Of a stretch of DNA of 64,000 nucleotides, positions 17,519 to 25,735 are shown piece after piece (position 1 is the stretch's first letter; the number at the start of each line of letters is the position of its first letter). Source of the stretch: Celeribacter neptunius (GTDB lineage: Bacteria > Pseudomonadota > Alphaproteobacteria > Rhodobacterales > Rhodobacteraceae); the NCBI RefSeq assembly GCF_900113955.1, contig NZ_FORH01000004.1:310001-374000 (forward strand), written 5' to 3'. The notes beneath the pieces are model-generated. The model had not been told where the DNA came from, searched no databases, and worked only from the letters and a program-made list of their open reading frames with translations. Made by a program: the position numbers and the translations under genes.

Positions 17519-18946
17519 ATGGCCAAGCCCTTTGACTACTTCGTGATTTTCGCCGAGATGCGGACCGGCTCCAATTTTCTGGAGGAGAATGTCAATTCCT
17601 ACCCGGGGCTGAAATGCTGGGGCGAGGTGTTCAACCCGGTCTTTGTCGGAAAATCCAATCAAGAGGAGATGTTCGGCATCTCCATGGTGGAGCGGGAAGC
17701 AGATCCGCTTCCCTTGCTCAAGGCTTTGCAGGGTGCCACCGATGGGCTCGCCGGATTTCGGTTCTTTCACGATCACGATCCGCGCATTCTGGCAAAGGTG
17801 CTGGACGATCCACGCTGTGCCAAGATCATCCTGACCCGCAACCCGCTCGACAGCTACGTTTCGCTCAAGATTGCGGGGGCGACCGGGCAATGGCGTCTGG
17901 GGGATTTCAAGGATGCGAAATCGGCGAAGGTGCGGTTCGAGCCGCGGGAATTCCGGGAAATGCTCGACGCCCTGAAGGGATTTCAGTTCAAAATCCAGAG
18001 GCGGCTACAGACGACCGGGCAGACCGCCTTTTACATCAACTACGAGGACATTCAGGATATCGAGGTGCTCAATGGTCTGGCGCGCTATCTCGGGGTGACC
18101 GAGGAGCGCAACAAGGCCAGTCAGAAGACCAAGGTACAGAACCCGGCGCGGCTCGAGGACAAGGTACTGAACTACGCGGAAATGGTAGCGGATCTGGCCA
18201 GTGTCGATCATTTCAACCTGTCCAGCACGCCGAATTTCGAACCGCGCCGCGGGCCGGCCGTGCCGACCTATCTCGCCGCCGATTCTGCCCGGCTGCTCTA
18301 CATGCCGGTGCGCAGCGGGCCAGAAGAGGGGGTGCGAAGCTGGATGGCAGCGCTGGAACAGGGCGGGCAGGAGGCACTGTCGCAGGGCTTTACCCAGAAG
18401 ACCCTCAGGCAATGGAAGCGCAAACACAAAGGCCATCGCAGCTTCACGGTGATTTCCCACCCAGTGCAGCGCCTGCATCGCGCCTTTTGCCAGCATATTC
18501 TGAACATCTCCGGCCAGACCTTTAGCGAGATCCGCGACAGCCTGCGCGCAACCTACAAGCTGCCACTGCCAAGCGGCGCCCCGGGCGACAGCTACACGGC
18601 AGAGCAGCATCGCGAGGCTTTCATCAAATTTGCGGATTTCGTGCGTGGCAACCTGAATGGCCAGACCTCGATCCGGGTCGATGGCGCCTGGGCCTCGCAA
18701 TCCGAGGTGATCAAGGGATTTGCCGATTTCTCTTTGCCCGATCTGATCATTCGCGAGGAAAGCCTGGCGGCGGATATGGCGTATCTGTCCAAGGGGCTCG
18801 GGCTCAAGTCACCGAAGCTCGCGGCCGAGGCGCCAGAGACGCCTGTTGCGCTTGCCGAGATCTACGACGCAGAGGTCGAAGAGGCCGTGAAAGCGGCCTA
18901 TCAGCGTGATTACATGATGTTCGGGTTCAAGCCCTGGGGCAAGTGA
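17519..18946 (+). CDS. Two-module sulfotransferase-like protein
   Basis: 475 residues. Module 1 (1-200) has a PAPS 5'-phosphosulfate loop at 13-24 (EMRTGSNFLEEN, in place of the PKSGTT motif) and the 3'-phosphate motif ILTRNPLDSYVSLK at 104-117. Module 2 (about 258-470) resembles carbohydrate sulfotransferases. HPVQRLHRAFCQHI at 314-327 matches the DPVERFVSAY motif, and YQRDYMMFGF near the end matches the usual YxxDxxxFGY. Its own PAPS loop (YMPVRSGPEEGVRSW) appears degenerate. It follows the GT14-like gene by 15 bases. It probably sulfates the glycan made by this cluster; the two-module layout is inference. Confidence 0.75.
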   Translation: MAKPFDYFVIFAEMRTGSNFLEENVNSYPGLKCWGEVFNPVFVGKSNQEEMFGISMVEREADPLPLLKALQGATDGLAGFRFFHDHDPRILAKVLDDPRCAKIILTRNPLDSYVSLKIAGATGQWRLGDFKDAKSAKVRFEPREFREMLDALKGFQFKIQRRLQTTGQTAFYINYEDIQDIEVLNGLARYLGVTEERNKASQKTKVQNPARLEDKVLNYAEMVADLASVDHFNLSSTPNFEPRRGPAVPTYLAADSARLLYMPVRSGPEEGVRSWMAALEQGGQEALSQGFTQKTLRQWKRKHKGHRSFTVISHPVQRLHRAFCQHILNISGQTFSEIRDSLRATYKLPLPSGAPGDSYTAEQHREAFIKFADFVRGNLNGQTSIRVDGAWASQSEVIKGFADFSLPDLIIREESLAADMAYLSKGLGLKSPKLAAEAPETPVALAEIYDAEVEEAVKAAYQRDYMMFGFKPWGK

Positions 18947-19010
18947 CGGGCGCAGGGGACACAAGGGATACATGCCGCCGAGACCGGCTGCCGTGATCAG
19001 GTGGCTTTGA

Positions 19011-19475
19011 TCAGGCGGCTTTAATCGCCGGGCTTTCCGTCAGAATGGCGTGCAGCGTCGCCGGATCATTGTTCGAGCGCAGCTTGGCACAGATGTCGGC
19101 ATCCCGCATGGTGCGCGAGACGAGCGCCAGCGCCTTGAGATGATCCACACCGGATTCGGCGGGGGCGAATAGGGCAAAGACCAGATCGACCGGCTGACGG
19201 TCGACAGCGTCGAATTCCATCGGGCTTTCCAGACGCATGAAGGCGCCGACCACACGGCTCAGCCCTTCGATGCGGGCATGCGGCAGCGCGACGCCATGGC
19301 CCACACCGGTGGGGCCAAGGCTTTCGCGTTCCTGCAGGGCGTCGAACGTGTCTTCGAGACACAATTCATAGGCGCCTGCAGCGATCTCGGCGAGATCCTG
19401 AAACAGACGTTTTTTGCTCGTCATTTTGCCCACAACCTTGATGGCCTGTGGTTCCAAGATCTTCGAGATATCCAT
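19011..19475 (-). CDS. ptsN: Nitrogen-type PTS EIIA protein
   Basis: 154 residues. EIIA-Ntr receives phosphate from NPr and acts as a regulator rather than a sugar carrier. The phosphorylated histidine lies in GVALPHARI (about residues 61-69). It is last in the minus-strand series lptB-hpf-ptsN, 43 bases after hpf with a terminator-like hairpin between them. Confidence 0.96.
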   Translation of the reverse strand: MDISKILEPQAIKVVGKMTSKKRLFQDLAEIAAGAYELCLEDTFDALQERESLGPTGVGHGVALPHARIEGLSRVVGAFMRLESPMEFDAVDRQPVDLVFALFAPAESGVDHLKALALVSRTMRDADICAKLRSNNDPATLHAILTESPAIKAA

Positions 19476-19485
19476 AAGAAAACTA

Positions 19486-19509
19486 CCCGCCCCGACCCGT
19501 CGAGGCGGG
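19486..19509 (-). terminator. Hairpin in the hpf-ptsN spacer
   Basis: On the minus strand CCCGCCTCGA-CGGG-TCGGGGCGGG with one mismatch, followed by TAGTTTTCTT. It lies just after hpf and just before the ptsN start, so it may end most hpf transcripts or attenuate ptsN. Confidence 0.6.
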
Positions 19510-19518
19510 CCGGTTCCA

Positions 19519-20094
19519 TTAAGTCGCGTTGCTAGGGTCGATCCAGCCGATATTCCCGTCCGGGCGGCGGTAGACCACGTTTACACCGTTCTTTCCTTCC
19601 ATGTGGAACACCTGGACCGGAGCCCCGGCAAGTTCCATCTGCATCACGGCTTCACCCACCGTCAGCGTCGGGATCGACGCTTCCATTTCGGCGATGATCA
19701 TCGGCTGCAGGCTGTCAGGTTCCTGATCCTCGTCATGTTCAGACGCGGCGAGGATATACTGGGAAGCGCCGAAGAGTTCAACCGGCTCCGAACGTTCCTT
19801 GTGGTGATCTTTCAGCCGGCGTTTGTAGCGACGAAGCTGTTTGTCCATTTTCTCGGCGCAGGTGTCGAATGCGCCGTAAATGTCATGGGCGTGTGCGCTG
19901 GCCTGTGCCGTCAGCCCGGTGGACAGGTGTACCACGGACTCGCAATTGTATTCAGCCCCACTTTTGGAAAAGACGACATTCGCATCTGTCGGGCGTTGCG
20001 CATATTTTTCAAGGACGGAGCCAAGCTCGGTTTTCACATGCGTCTGAAGCGCTGCACCGATGTCGATTTGTTTTCCGCTGATTTGGTACCGCAT
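19519..20094 (-). CDS. hpf: Ribosome hibernation promoting factor (long form)
   Basis: 191 residues. The N-terminal 95 residues form the S30AE/YfiA domain (MRYQISGKQIDIGAALQTHV, NCESVVHLSTGLTAQASAHA). A C-terminal extension of about 60 residues (TLTVGEAVMQMELAGAPVQVF, NVVYRRPDGNIGWID) marks the long form that can dimerise 70S ribosomes to 100S on its own. A strong GGAGG precedes the ATG. The gene sits between lptB and ptsN, the usual proteobacterial site, but without rpoN upstream. Confidence 0.96.
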   Translation of the reverse strand: MRYQISGKQIDIGAALQTHVKTELGSVLEKYAQRPTDANVVFSKSGAEYNCESVVHLSTGLTAQASAHAHDIYGAFDTCAEKMDKQLRRYKRRLKDHHKERSEPVELFGASQYILAASEHDEDQEPDSLQPMIIAEMEASIPTLTVGEAVMQMELAGAPVQVFHMEGKNGVNVVYRRPDGNIGWIDPSNAT

Positions 20095-20295
20095 AGATAC
20101 CTCCTTCTTTCTTCAGACCTCTTTGTTCTCGCCTCCTCCGGCGAAGATCCTGGGTCTTGGGTTCTTGTTTGAAGCGGGATTTTGATGCATGCGCTTTTGA
20201 GTGAACCCGGACTGGGTGTCGGGGTGTTGCACAGGCGCCCGGTGGCTTTTTCGTGCCTTGGCGCAGAGTGTCATTCGCACGTCATGCATCACCTG

Positions 20296-20326
20296 TATTT
20301 GGCGCCAGAATCCGGTCGATTGTCAA
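20296..20326 (-). promoter_or_regulatory. Possible sigma-70 promoter of hpf
   Basis: On the minus strand TTGACA (20326-20321), a 19-base spacer and CAAATA (20301-20296), about 200 bases upstream of hpf. The -35 is perfect, but the spacing is long and the -10 is weak. It overlaps the palindrome at 20316-20330. Confidence 0.35.
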
Positions 20327-20330
20327 TCGA
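20316..20330. promoter_or_regulatory. 15-bp palindrome overlapping a -35 element upstream of hpf
   Basis: TCGATTG-T-CAATCGA is a perfect 7-bp inverted repeat around one central base. It contains the TTGACA of the candidate hpf promoter, a common place for a repressor operator. No regulator can be named. Confidence 0.4.
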
Positions 20331-20339
20331 AACCCGCGT

Positions 20340-21071
20340 TTAAATCCGGAAATTGTCACCAAGGTAAACACGGCGCACGGTTTCGTCGGCGACGATGTCT
20401 TCCTTGCTGCCCGACATCAGCACATGGCCGTCGTGCAGAATATAGGCGCGATCGATAATTCCCAATGTTTCCTGAACGTTATGGTCGGTGATCAAAACTC
20501 CTATGCCGCGTTTCTTGAGATCGGACACAAGTCCGCGAATTTCTGCGACTGCAATGGGATCGACGCCAGCGAAGGGCTCGTCGAGGAGCACATAGGCCGG
20601 ATCCGAGGCCAGACAGCGGGCAATTTCGACTCGCCTGCGTTCGCCGCCCGAAAGTGACAGGGCCGGCGCCCGGCGCAGATGCGCAATCGAGAATTCAGAG
20701 AGCAGATCCTCGAGCTTCTCGCGCCGCAGCAGCGGGTCGTGTTCCGAGACCTCGAGGATGGCGAGAATGTTGTCCTCGACACAGAGGCCGCGAAACACCG
20801 AGGCCTCCTGAGGCAGGTAGCCGATGCCCAATTTGGCGCGGCGATACATCGGCAAAAGCGTGATGTCACGCCCGTCGACAATGACCTCGCCGCCCTCGGG
20901 CATGACGAGCCCGGCGATGGAGTAGAAACATGTTGTCTTGCCGGAGCCGTTGGGGCCCAGGAGCGCCACGACCTCACCGCGCTCGAGATCGAGCGAGACG
21001 TCGCGGATCACGGTGCGCTTGCGATAGCCTTTGCGCAGATTGCGGATTCTGAGCCCGGTGGTGTCGCTCAT
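20340..21071 (-). CDS. lptB: LPS export ABC transporter ATP-binding protein
   Basis: About 243 residues. ATPase of the LptB2FGC complex that extracts LPS from the inner membrane. Walker A GPNGSGKTT, signature LSGGERRRVEIAR and Walker B YVLLDEPFAGVDP are complete, and the C-terminal DHNVQETLGI histidine switch is present. ATG 21071 overlaps the lptA stop (TGATG), so translation is coupled. Confidence 0.98.
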   Translation of the reverse strand: MSDTTGLRIRNLRKGYRKRTVIRDVSLDLERGEVVALLGPNGSGKTTCFYSIAGLVMPEGGEVIVDGRDITLLPMYRRAKLGIGYLPQEASVFRGLCVEDNILAILEVSEHDPLLRREKLEDLLSEFSIAHLRRAPALSLSGGERRRVEIARCLASDPAYVLLDEPFAGVDPIAVAEIRGLVSDLKKRGIGVLITDHNVQETLGIIDRAYILHDGHVLMSGSKEDIVADETVRRVYLGDNFRI

Positions 21072-21574
21072 CACTCTTTCCCGGATTGCAGGATCGTTTT
21101 CACCCGTCCGTCCATCCGCCCGGTGCCGGTGTTGAGATCGATCACCATGCGATCGCCCGAGAGCGCGCTGTTTGTCTGGGTCAGAAGCACATTGCCGGTG
21201 AGCACGACCGTGCCTGATTCGAGGTCATATTCGGCCTGGGAGGCTTCGGCCGCTTCGCCGGCATTGACCAAGGTGACGCCGCCACTGGCCATGAGGCGGG
21301 AAATATCGCTGCTCTCCTCGGCATAGACCACTTCGACGGTCCTGGCGGTCAGCCGCATCGTGCCCTGGCCGATGATGACATTGCCGGTAAAGACGGCCTT
21401 GCCGGTGGCTTGATCGACGCTGAGCTGATCGGAGGTCACCTCGATCGGCAGGGAGCTGTCGTGTTTCAGCCCGCCAAAGGCGACCTGGGTGCCTTGTGCC
21501 GTTGCCGGAACGCCATGAAAGCTCAGCGCCAGAAAAAGCGCGAGAGTGATAGAAAAGATCCGGATACTGGGCAC
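21071..21574 (-). CDS. lptA: Periplasmic LPS transport protein
   Basis: 167 residues. Forms the beta-jellyroll bridge that carries LPS across the periplasm. An N-terminal signal peptide (IFSITLALFLALSFHG, cleavage near ATAQ) is followed by an OstA-type domain (PIEVTSDQLSVDQATGKAVF, GNVIIGQGTMRLTARTVEV). GTG start with AGGA seven bases upstream. Lies between lptC (17-base gap) and lptB (one-base overlap). Confidence 0.95.
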   Translation of the reverse strand: MPSIRIFSITLALFLALSFHGVPATAQGTQVAFGGLKHDSSLPIEVTSDQLSVDQATGKAVFTGNVIIGQGTMRLTARTVEVVYAEESSDISRLMASGGVTLVNAGEAAEASQAEYDLESGTVVLTGNVLLTQTNSALSGDRMVIDLNTGTGRMDGRVKTILQSGKE

Positions 21575-21591
21575 GTGTCTGTCCTCGAAAG

Positions 21592-22191
21592 TCAGGGCTG
21601 ATATATCAGAGATACACCGCCCTTGAAAACCAGAAGGTAGCTCTCGTTCGTCGGGTCCTGAGAGATTTCCATCGACCCGGCGGTCAGGTGGCCCGCAGGA
21701 CCATCTGCCTCGACCGTCCCGGGGCTTTCGATCTTCGAAATATCGAGCTGGGTCGCAATCCTCTCCGAGGTGATCGTGTAGCCGGTTGAGGTGGTGACTT
21801 CGACATGGCCGGACAGTTCCGCGATCTGGCTTGGCCCATCGATGACCGCGTCATCGGCGACCAGTGACACCGTCCCATTTCCGGGAATGCGCAGGGTGCC
21901 GTCGACCTGTGAGGAGTTGATCACGTCAGGGGTGGACAGGTCGGGACGGACCAGATCCGCGGAAAGCTCCAGCTCGGCCCCGTCCCTGGTCACCGTGGCA
22001 TAGGACGGACCTTCGACGCGCTGTTCCCGGGCGAGCGTTTCGATGTCGACCTCGGCATAGGGGATCGACATGCCGATCTCACGGCCACGGGCGAACAGAA
22101 ACAGCGTGGCCAAAACCGCGAGGCTGGCCAGGGGCAATGCGATTTTCGCGAATGCCACGAATTTGGAATAGCTGTTGTCGAAGCGCGCCAT
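21592..22191 (-). CDS. lptC: LPS export system protein LptC
   Basis: 199 residues. One N-terminal membrane helix (about 14-32, FAKIALPLASLAVLATLFLF) is followed by a periplasmic beta-jellyroll (NGTVSLVADDAVIDGPSQIA, ATQLDISKIESPGTVEADGP). LptC links the LptBFG transporter to the LptA bridge. Sequence conservation in this family is low, but position directly before lptA-lptB and topology support the call. Confidence 0.92.
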   Translation of the reverse strand: MARFDNSYSKFVAFAKIALPLASLAVLATLFLFARGREIGMSIPYAEVDIETLAREQRVEGPSYATVTRDGAELELSADLVRPDLSTPDVINSSQVDGTLRIPGNGTVSLVADDAVIDGPSQIAELSGHVEVTTSTGYTITSERIATQLDISKIESPGTVEADGPAGHLTAGSMEISQDPTNESYLLVFKGGVSLIYQP

Positions 22192-22200
22192 GAGCCCGTC

Positions 22201-23163
22201 TTACACGACCCCGGCGCGAAGACAGTCCTGAATTTTCAAAATTCCGCAGGGCCGCCCGTCCTCGGCAGAATCCCGCACAAAAAGACAGGTGATCGCGCGC
22301 TCGTCCATCTGGGCGACCGCCTTTTCCGCCAGGGCGTCCGAGGCGATGGTCAGCGGAGATGCGGTCATGATGTCACCGGCATTCTTCTCAAGCAGCCCGT
22401 CGATATGGCGGCGCAGGTCGCCATCGGTGATGATGCCGACGAGCTGGCCTTTCGGATCGATCACGCCGGCGACACCGAATCCCTTGTCTGAAATGACGCC
22501 CAGAGTGTCGCGCATCGGCGTCTCGGCCGAGACCAGCGGCATGTCCTCATGCATCAGATCACGCACTTTGGTGAGGCGCGAACCGAGTTTTCCGCCCGGA
22601 TGCAGCACCCGGAAACTGTCGGCGTTGAACGCATGATGCTCCATCAGCGCCACGGCCAGAGCATCGCCCAGCGCCAGGGTCATCGTGGTCGAGGTGGTCG
22701 GCACGATGCCATGGCCACAGGCCTCGGCGGCTTTCGGCAGGATCAGTGCCACATCGCTGGCGCGAATGAGCGAGCTGTCCGGGTTCGAGGCCACGCCGAT
22801 CATCGGGATCTTGAAGCGCCGGGTATAGGCGATGAGATCGGCCAATTCCGGTGTCTCACCCGAGTTCGACAGGACGAGACAGACATCCGTGCTGCCGATC
22901 ATGCCGAGATCACCGTGGCTGGCTTCTGCCGGATGCACGAAATGCGCCGGCGTGCCGGTCGAGGCCAGTGTCGCCGCGATCTTGCGGGCGATATGGCCGG
23001 ATTTGCCCATGCCGGTGACGATGGTGCGGCCGGTGGCGCCGAGGATCAGATCAATGGCCTGATCGAAATTCTCGCCAATGCTCTCGGCCAGAAGCTCCAG
23101 CGCTTCGGCTTCCTGACGGATGACGCGTTGCGCGGTGGTGCGGAAATCGCCTGTTTGGGTCAT
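22201..23163 (-). CDS. kdsD: Arabinose-5-phosphate isomerase (KdsD/KpsF)
   Basis: 320 residues. Converts ribulose-5-phosphate to arabinose-5-phosphate, the first step toward Kdo. The SIS domain (about 35-180) contains GMGKSGHIARKIAATLASTG, HPAEASHGDLGM and LSNSGETPEL. Two CBS domains follow (about 205-320, ending CLFVRDSAEDGRPCGILKIQ). It lies ten bases upstream of lptC, so Kdo supply and LPS transport are probably co-transcribed. kdsB for the later CMP-Kdo step is at 10690. Confidence 0.95.
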   Translation of the reverse strand: MTQTGDFRTTAQRVIRQEAEALELLAESIGENFDQAIDLILGATGRTIVTGMGKSGHIARKIAATLASTGTPAHFVHPAEASHGDLGMIGSTDVCLVLSNSGETPELADLIAYTRRFKIPMIGVASNPDSSLIRASDVALILPKAAEACGHGIVPTTSTTMTLALGDALAVALMEHHAFNADSFRVLHPGGKLGSRLTKVRDLMHEDMPLVSAETPMRDTLGVISDKGFGVAGVIDPKGQLVGIITDGDLRRHIDGLLEKNAGDIMTASPLTIASDALAEKAVAQMDERAITCLFVRDSAEDGRPCGILKIQDCLRAGVV

Positions 23164-23199
23164 GAATGTCCTCTCAACGCCCGGCTTTCGGGCTGGGTC

Positions 23200-23811
23200 T
23201 CAGTGGGCGAAAATGTCGATCTCCGGCCAGCCTTCGAGATCGAGTTTGGCGCGTGTCGGCAGGAAGGTGAAACAGGATTGCGCGATCTCCATCCGGCCTT
23301 CGCGCTCCAGCATCATGTTGAGCTTGTCCCGGAGCTTGTGCAGATGCAGCACATCGGAGGCGGCATAGTCGAGCTGGGCATCGGTCAATGTCTCGGCACC
23401 CCAGTCGCTCATTTGCTGATATTTCGAGATGTCCACCTTCAGCAGCTGATCGAGCAGATTTCGCAGCCCGTGGCGATCGGTGAAAGTGCGCACCAGTTTC
23501 GAGGCGATCTTGGTGCAATAGACCGGTTCGGCCAGAGTGCCGAAGGTGTTGTACATGGCAGCAATGTCGAAGCGCCCGAAATGGAAGAGTTTGAGGACCT
23601 CGGGGTCGGCAAGCATCTTGCAGAGGTTCGGGGCTTCGGTCTGGCCGCGCGCCACCTGAACCATATGGGCATTGCCGTCACCGCCCGACATCTGAATCAG
23701 GCAGAGCCGGTCACGATGCGGGTTCAACCCCATGGTCTCGCAATCGATGGCGACGATGGGACCGAGATCGAGGTCGTCGGGGAGATCGTTCTGATACAGA
23801 AAATTCGCCAT
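23200..23811 (-). CDS. rnd: Ribonuclease D (short form)
   Basis: 203 residues, a 3'-5' exonuclease domain of the DEDDy family that trims structured RNAs. Catalytic residues visible are D23 and E25 (AIDCETMGL), D82 (HFGRFDIA) and Y149/D153 (QLDYAASDVLHL). It lacks the C-terminal HRDC domains of the roughly 375-residue E. coli enzyme, which is usual for alphaproteobacterial members. ATG 23811 chosen because conservation begins there, although the frame is open to 24054. It precedes kdsD by 36 bases. Confidence 0.9.
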   Translation of the reverse strand: MANFLYQNDLPDDLDLGPIVAIDCETMGLNPHRDRLCLIQMSGGDGNAHMVQVARGQTEAPNLCKMLADPEVLKLFHFGRFDIAAMYNTFGTLAEPVYCTKIASKLVRTFTDRHGLRNLLDQLLKVDISKYQQMSDWGAETLTDAQLDYAASDVLHLHKLRDKLNMMLEREGRMEIAQSCFTFLPTRAKLDLEGWPEIDIFAH

Positions 23812-23963
23812 GGGTCCCTCGCTGTCCTGTCCCTTTGAGTGCAATCCGGCTGTTGAATGCGGTCCGATGATGCAGAAAGTCCATAAGCCTTCGCCCCGGT
23901 CTGGGCAAGAGAGGCGAGGGAATGTCCTGGGTTGATGCCTGTTTCGGGCTATGGTTGTAGGGC

Positions 23964-25349
23964 CTAGTGCAGACGATCCATCTCCGGCGTCAGGGGCTGG
24001 ATCGGTGTTGCCGGATCGTAGAGCGTCTGTGGCAGGCTCGGCCCGCCGGCCCATACGGCCCGGTTGCGCCCGCGTTCCTTGGCCTTGTAGAGCGCCTTGT
24101 CGACCCGCGTCAGCACGTTGAAAAAGCTTTCGGTCGCAGGATCATAGGCACAGACCCCCATGGACGAGGTGATATGAATCTCGAAGGGCGCATGCGTGCG
24201 CACCGGCAGATTGGAAATGGCGTCACAGAGGCTTTGCGCCAGCTGCATCAATTCCGTGCGTTGCGAGGCCTGGGTCAGGATGATGAATTCCTCGCCGCCC
24301 CAGCGCCCCAAAAGCTCGTTCGGAGTGAGCCGGTTCTGCAGCATCGCGGTCATTTCCTTGAGCACGAGATCGCCGGTGGTGTGGCCGAAGCGGTCATTCA
24401 CGGTCTTGAAGTGATCGAGGTCGAGAAACAGGATGCCAATCGGCTCCTGGCAATATTTGATCGATTTCTCGATGCCGAACCGGTTCAGAACGCCGGTGAG
24501 CGGGTCAAAATAGGCGGCGGATTCGAGTTCTTTGTGGAGCCGGGACTGGATCACGCCAATGGTGAGGATACAGGCGGTCAACAGGATGCCGATGACGCCG
24601 AAAGTGATATCCAGCGCGTAGACCTGATCCGGGAAAAGTGCGGTCATCGACGAGAGGCGCAGGCCGATCAGCCAGGGTGCAATCTGTACAGCCAAGAGCA
24701 GGCTGCGCACGATCAGGCTCACCTTGCCGTTCACGAAAAGCGGATGAAATGGCGGCAGGTTCCAATAGCGCATCGACAGGCCAATGACGCTGAGGATCAT
24801 CAGGGAGATTGAAAAGAAGGAAAGATCCAGATCGAGCAGGAAAAGGTGTAGCACGAATTGGTAGGTTGTGAACGTGGCGACGGCGAGGGCAAAGAGTGCA
24901 AACCCCACGGCGAGCCGTTGGTTGTGCCGTTCTGCCAGAAGCGCACCATGCAGCCCGAGCAGACCAAGCGCGGTCTGGGCCGAAAAGCGCCCGTTGAAAC
25001 TGACGTCAAACCCATGTCGGGTGAAGATTTCCGAGGTCACGAGCTGTGGCCATTGCGGCATGATACATTCGAGACTGCGCTGCAGCGAGACGATCACGAT
25101 CACGCTGGAAATTGCCGCCGCGGCATTGGCCGCGCCCACCGTGTAATACTGCGCATAGAGAAACACCGCAAAACTGGCGTAGCCGATCGCGGAGATCGGA
25201 TGCAGGGAGGCGCTGCCGAAGAGATTGGGGCGTTGCGAGAACAGGAGGTTATGGGTCTCTCCAAGGAGAGCGATCAGAAGCAGGACGACCACCAGAGCGC
25301 TGCTGCGCTGCGTGAAACGTGTTGTGGCGGAGGAGACGCTTTTGAGCAT
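23964..25349 (-). CDS. Membrane diguanylate cyclase (GGDEF)
   Basis: 461 residues. Roughly the first 270 residues contain about seven hydrophobic segments (for example SALVVVLLLIALLG, AVGFALFALAVATFTTY, ITFGVIGILLTACILTIGVI), an apparent membrane sensor module I cannot name. Residues 275-440 form the GGDEF domain, with FLDLDHFKTVND and the active-site loop GGEEF at 351-355. The position of the inhibitory I-site (RxxD) reads TPNE, so product inhibition is probably absent. No EAL domain. It lies divergent from motB with a 386-base regulatory gap, so a link between c-di-GMP and motility is plausible. Confidence 0.9.
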   Translation of the reverse strand: MLKSVSSATTRFTQRSSALVVVLLLIALLGETHNLLFSQRPNLFGSASLHPISAIGYASFAVFLYAQYYTVGAANAAAAISSVIVIVSLQRSLECIMPQWPQLVTSEIFTRHGFDVSFNGRFSAQTALGLLGLHGALLAERHNQRLAVGFALFALAVATFTTYQFVLHLFLLDLDLSFFSISLMILSVIGLSMRYWNLPPFHPLFVNGKVSLIVRSLLLAVQIAPWLIGLRLSSMTALFPDQVYALDITFGVIGILLTACILTIGVIQSRLHKELESAAYFDPLTGVLNRFGIEKSIKYCQEPIGILFLDLDHFKTVNDRFGHTTGDLVLKEMTAMLQNRLTPNELLGRWGGEEFIILTQASQRTELMQLAQSLCDAISNLPVRTHAPFEIHITSSMGVCAYDPATESFFNVLTRVDKALYKAKERGRNRAVWAGGPSLPQTLYDPATPIQPLTPEMDRLH

Positions 25350-25735
25350 TTGCCCTTGTTTCGAACCATTAAGATTGGTTAACCATAAATCAAACGAGAC
25401 ATGCTTTCCGCAAAAAAGTTTCTCAAATTATCATATAAGACTACTTTTATGGAATGTTAGCGCGCACAGTGCGACAACTCACCACCCCTTTTGGGCCTCA
25501 GCGACAGATCTGTGGTCGGGTTGCGCTCAGCCAGTCTCGTTCAACCTGTCTCGTTCCGCCTGCCGCGGAAAAGCGCTTCTGCGGAGGTCGGATTGGCGTG
25601 GGGGCTTCGGTCTTCCTGTCCGGTTCCGTGCCGAGCGCCTGTGATGCCCGTGTGAATGCCCTCAATTTTAGGGGTTAAGCTGGCGTTCATCCCTCTTTGA
25701 TAGGCCTGAGTTCGGGTGAAAAATGAGGTGGTGGT
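25350..25735. other. 386-bp non-coding space between the diguanylate cyclase and motB
   Basis: Holds the start-proximal region of two divergent genes. An AT-rich part (about 25365-25460) contains TTAA-N6-TTAACCAT at 25369-25386, listed separately. The more GC-rich remainder contains open frames of 70-140 codons without recognisable features; I do not regard them as genes. No clear terminator. motB is preceded by GAGGTGGTGGT as its ribosome site region. Confidence 0.5.
25369..25386. promoter_or_regulatory. CtrA-like motif upstream of the diguanylate cyclase gene
   Basis: TTAA-N6-TTAACCAT. TTAACCAT is the full CtrA half-site known from alphaproteobacteria, but the spacing to the other TTAA is six rather than seven. 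It lies 20-37 bases upstream of the cyclase start codon. Confidence 0.4.

Noticed and set aside
25225-25678. Frames of 74-139 codons before motB
   Set aside because: They overlap the cyclase start or its regulatory space and encode compositionally odd peptides.
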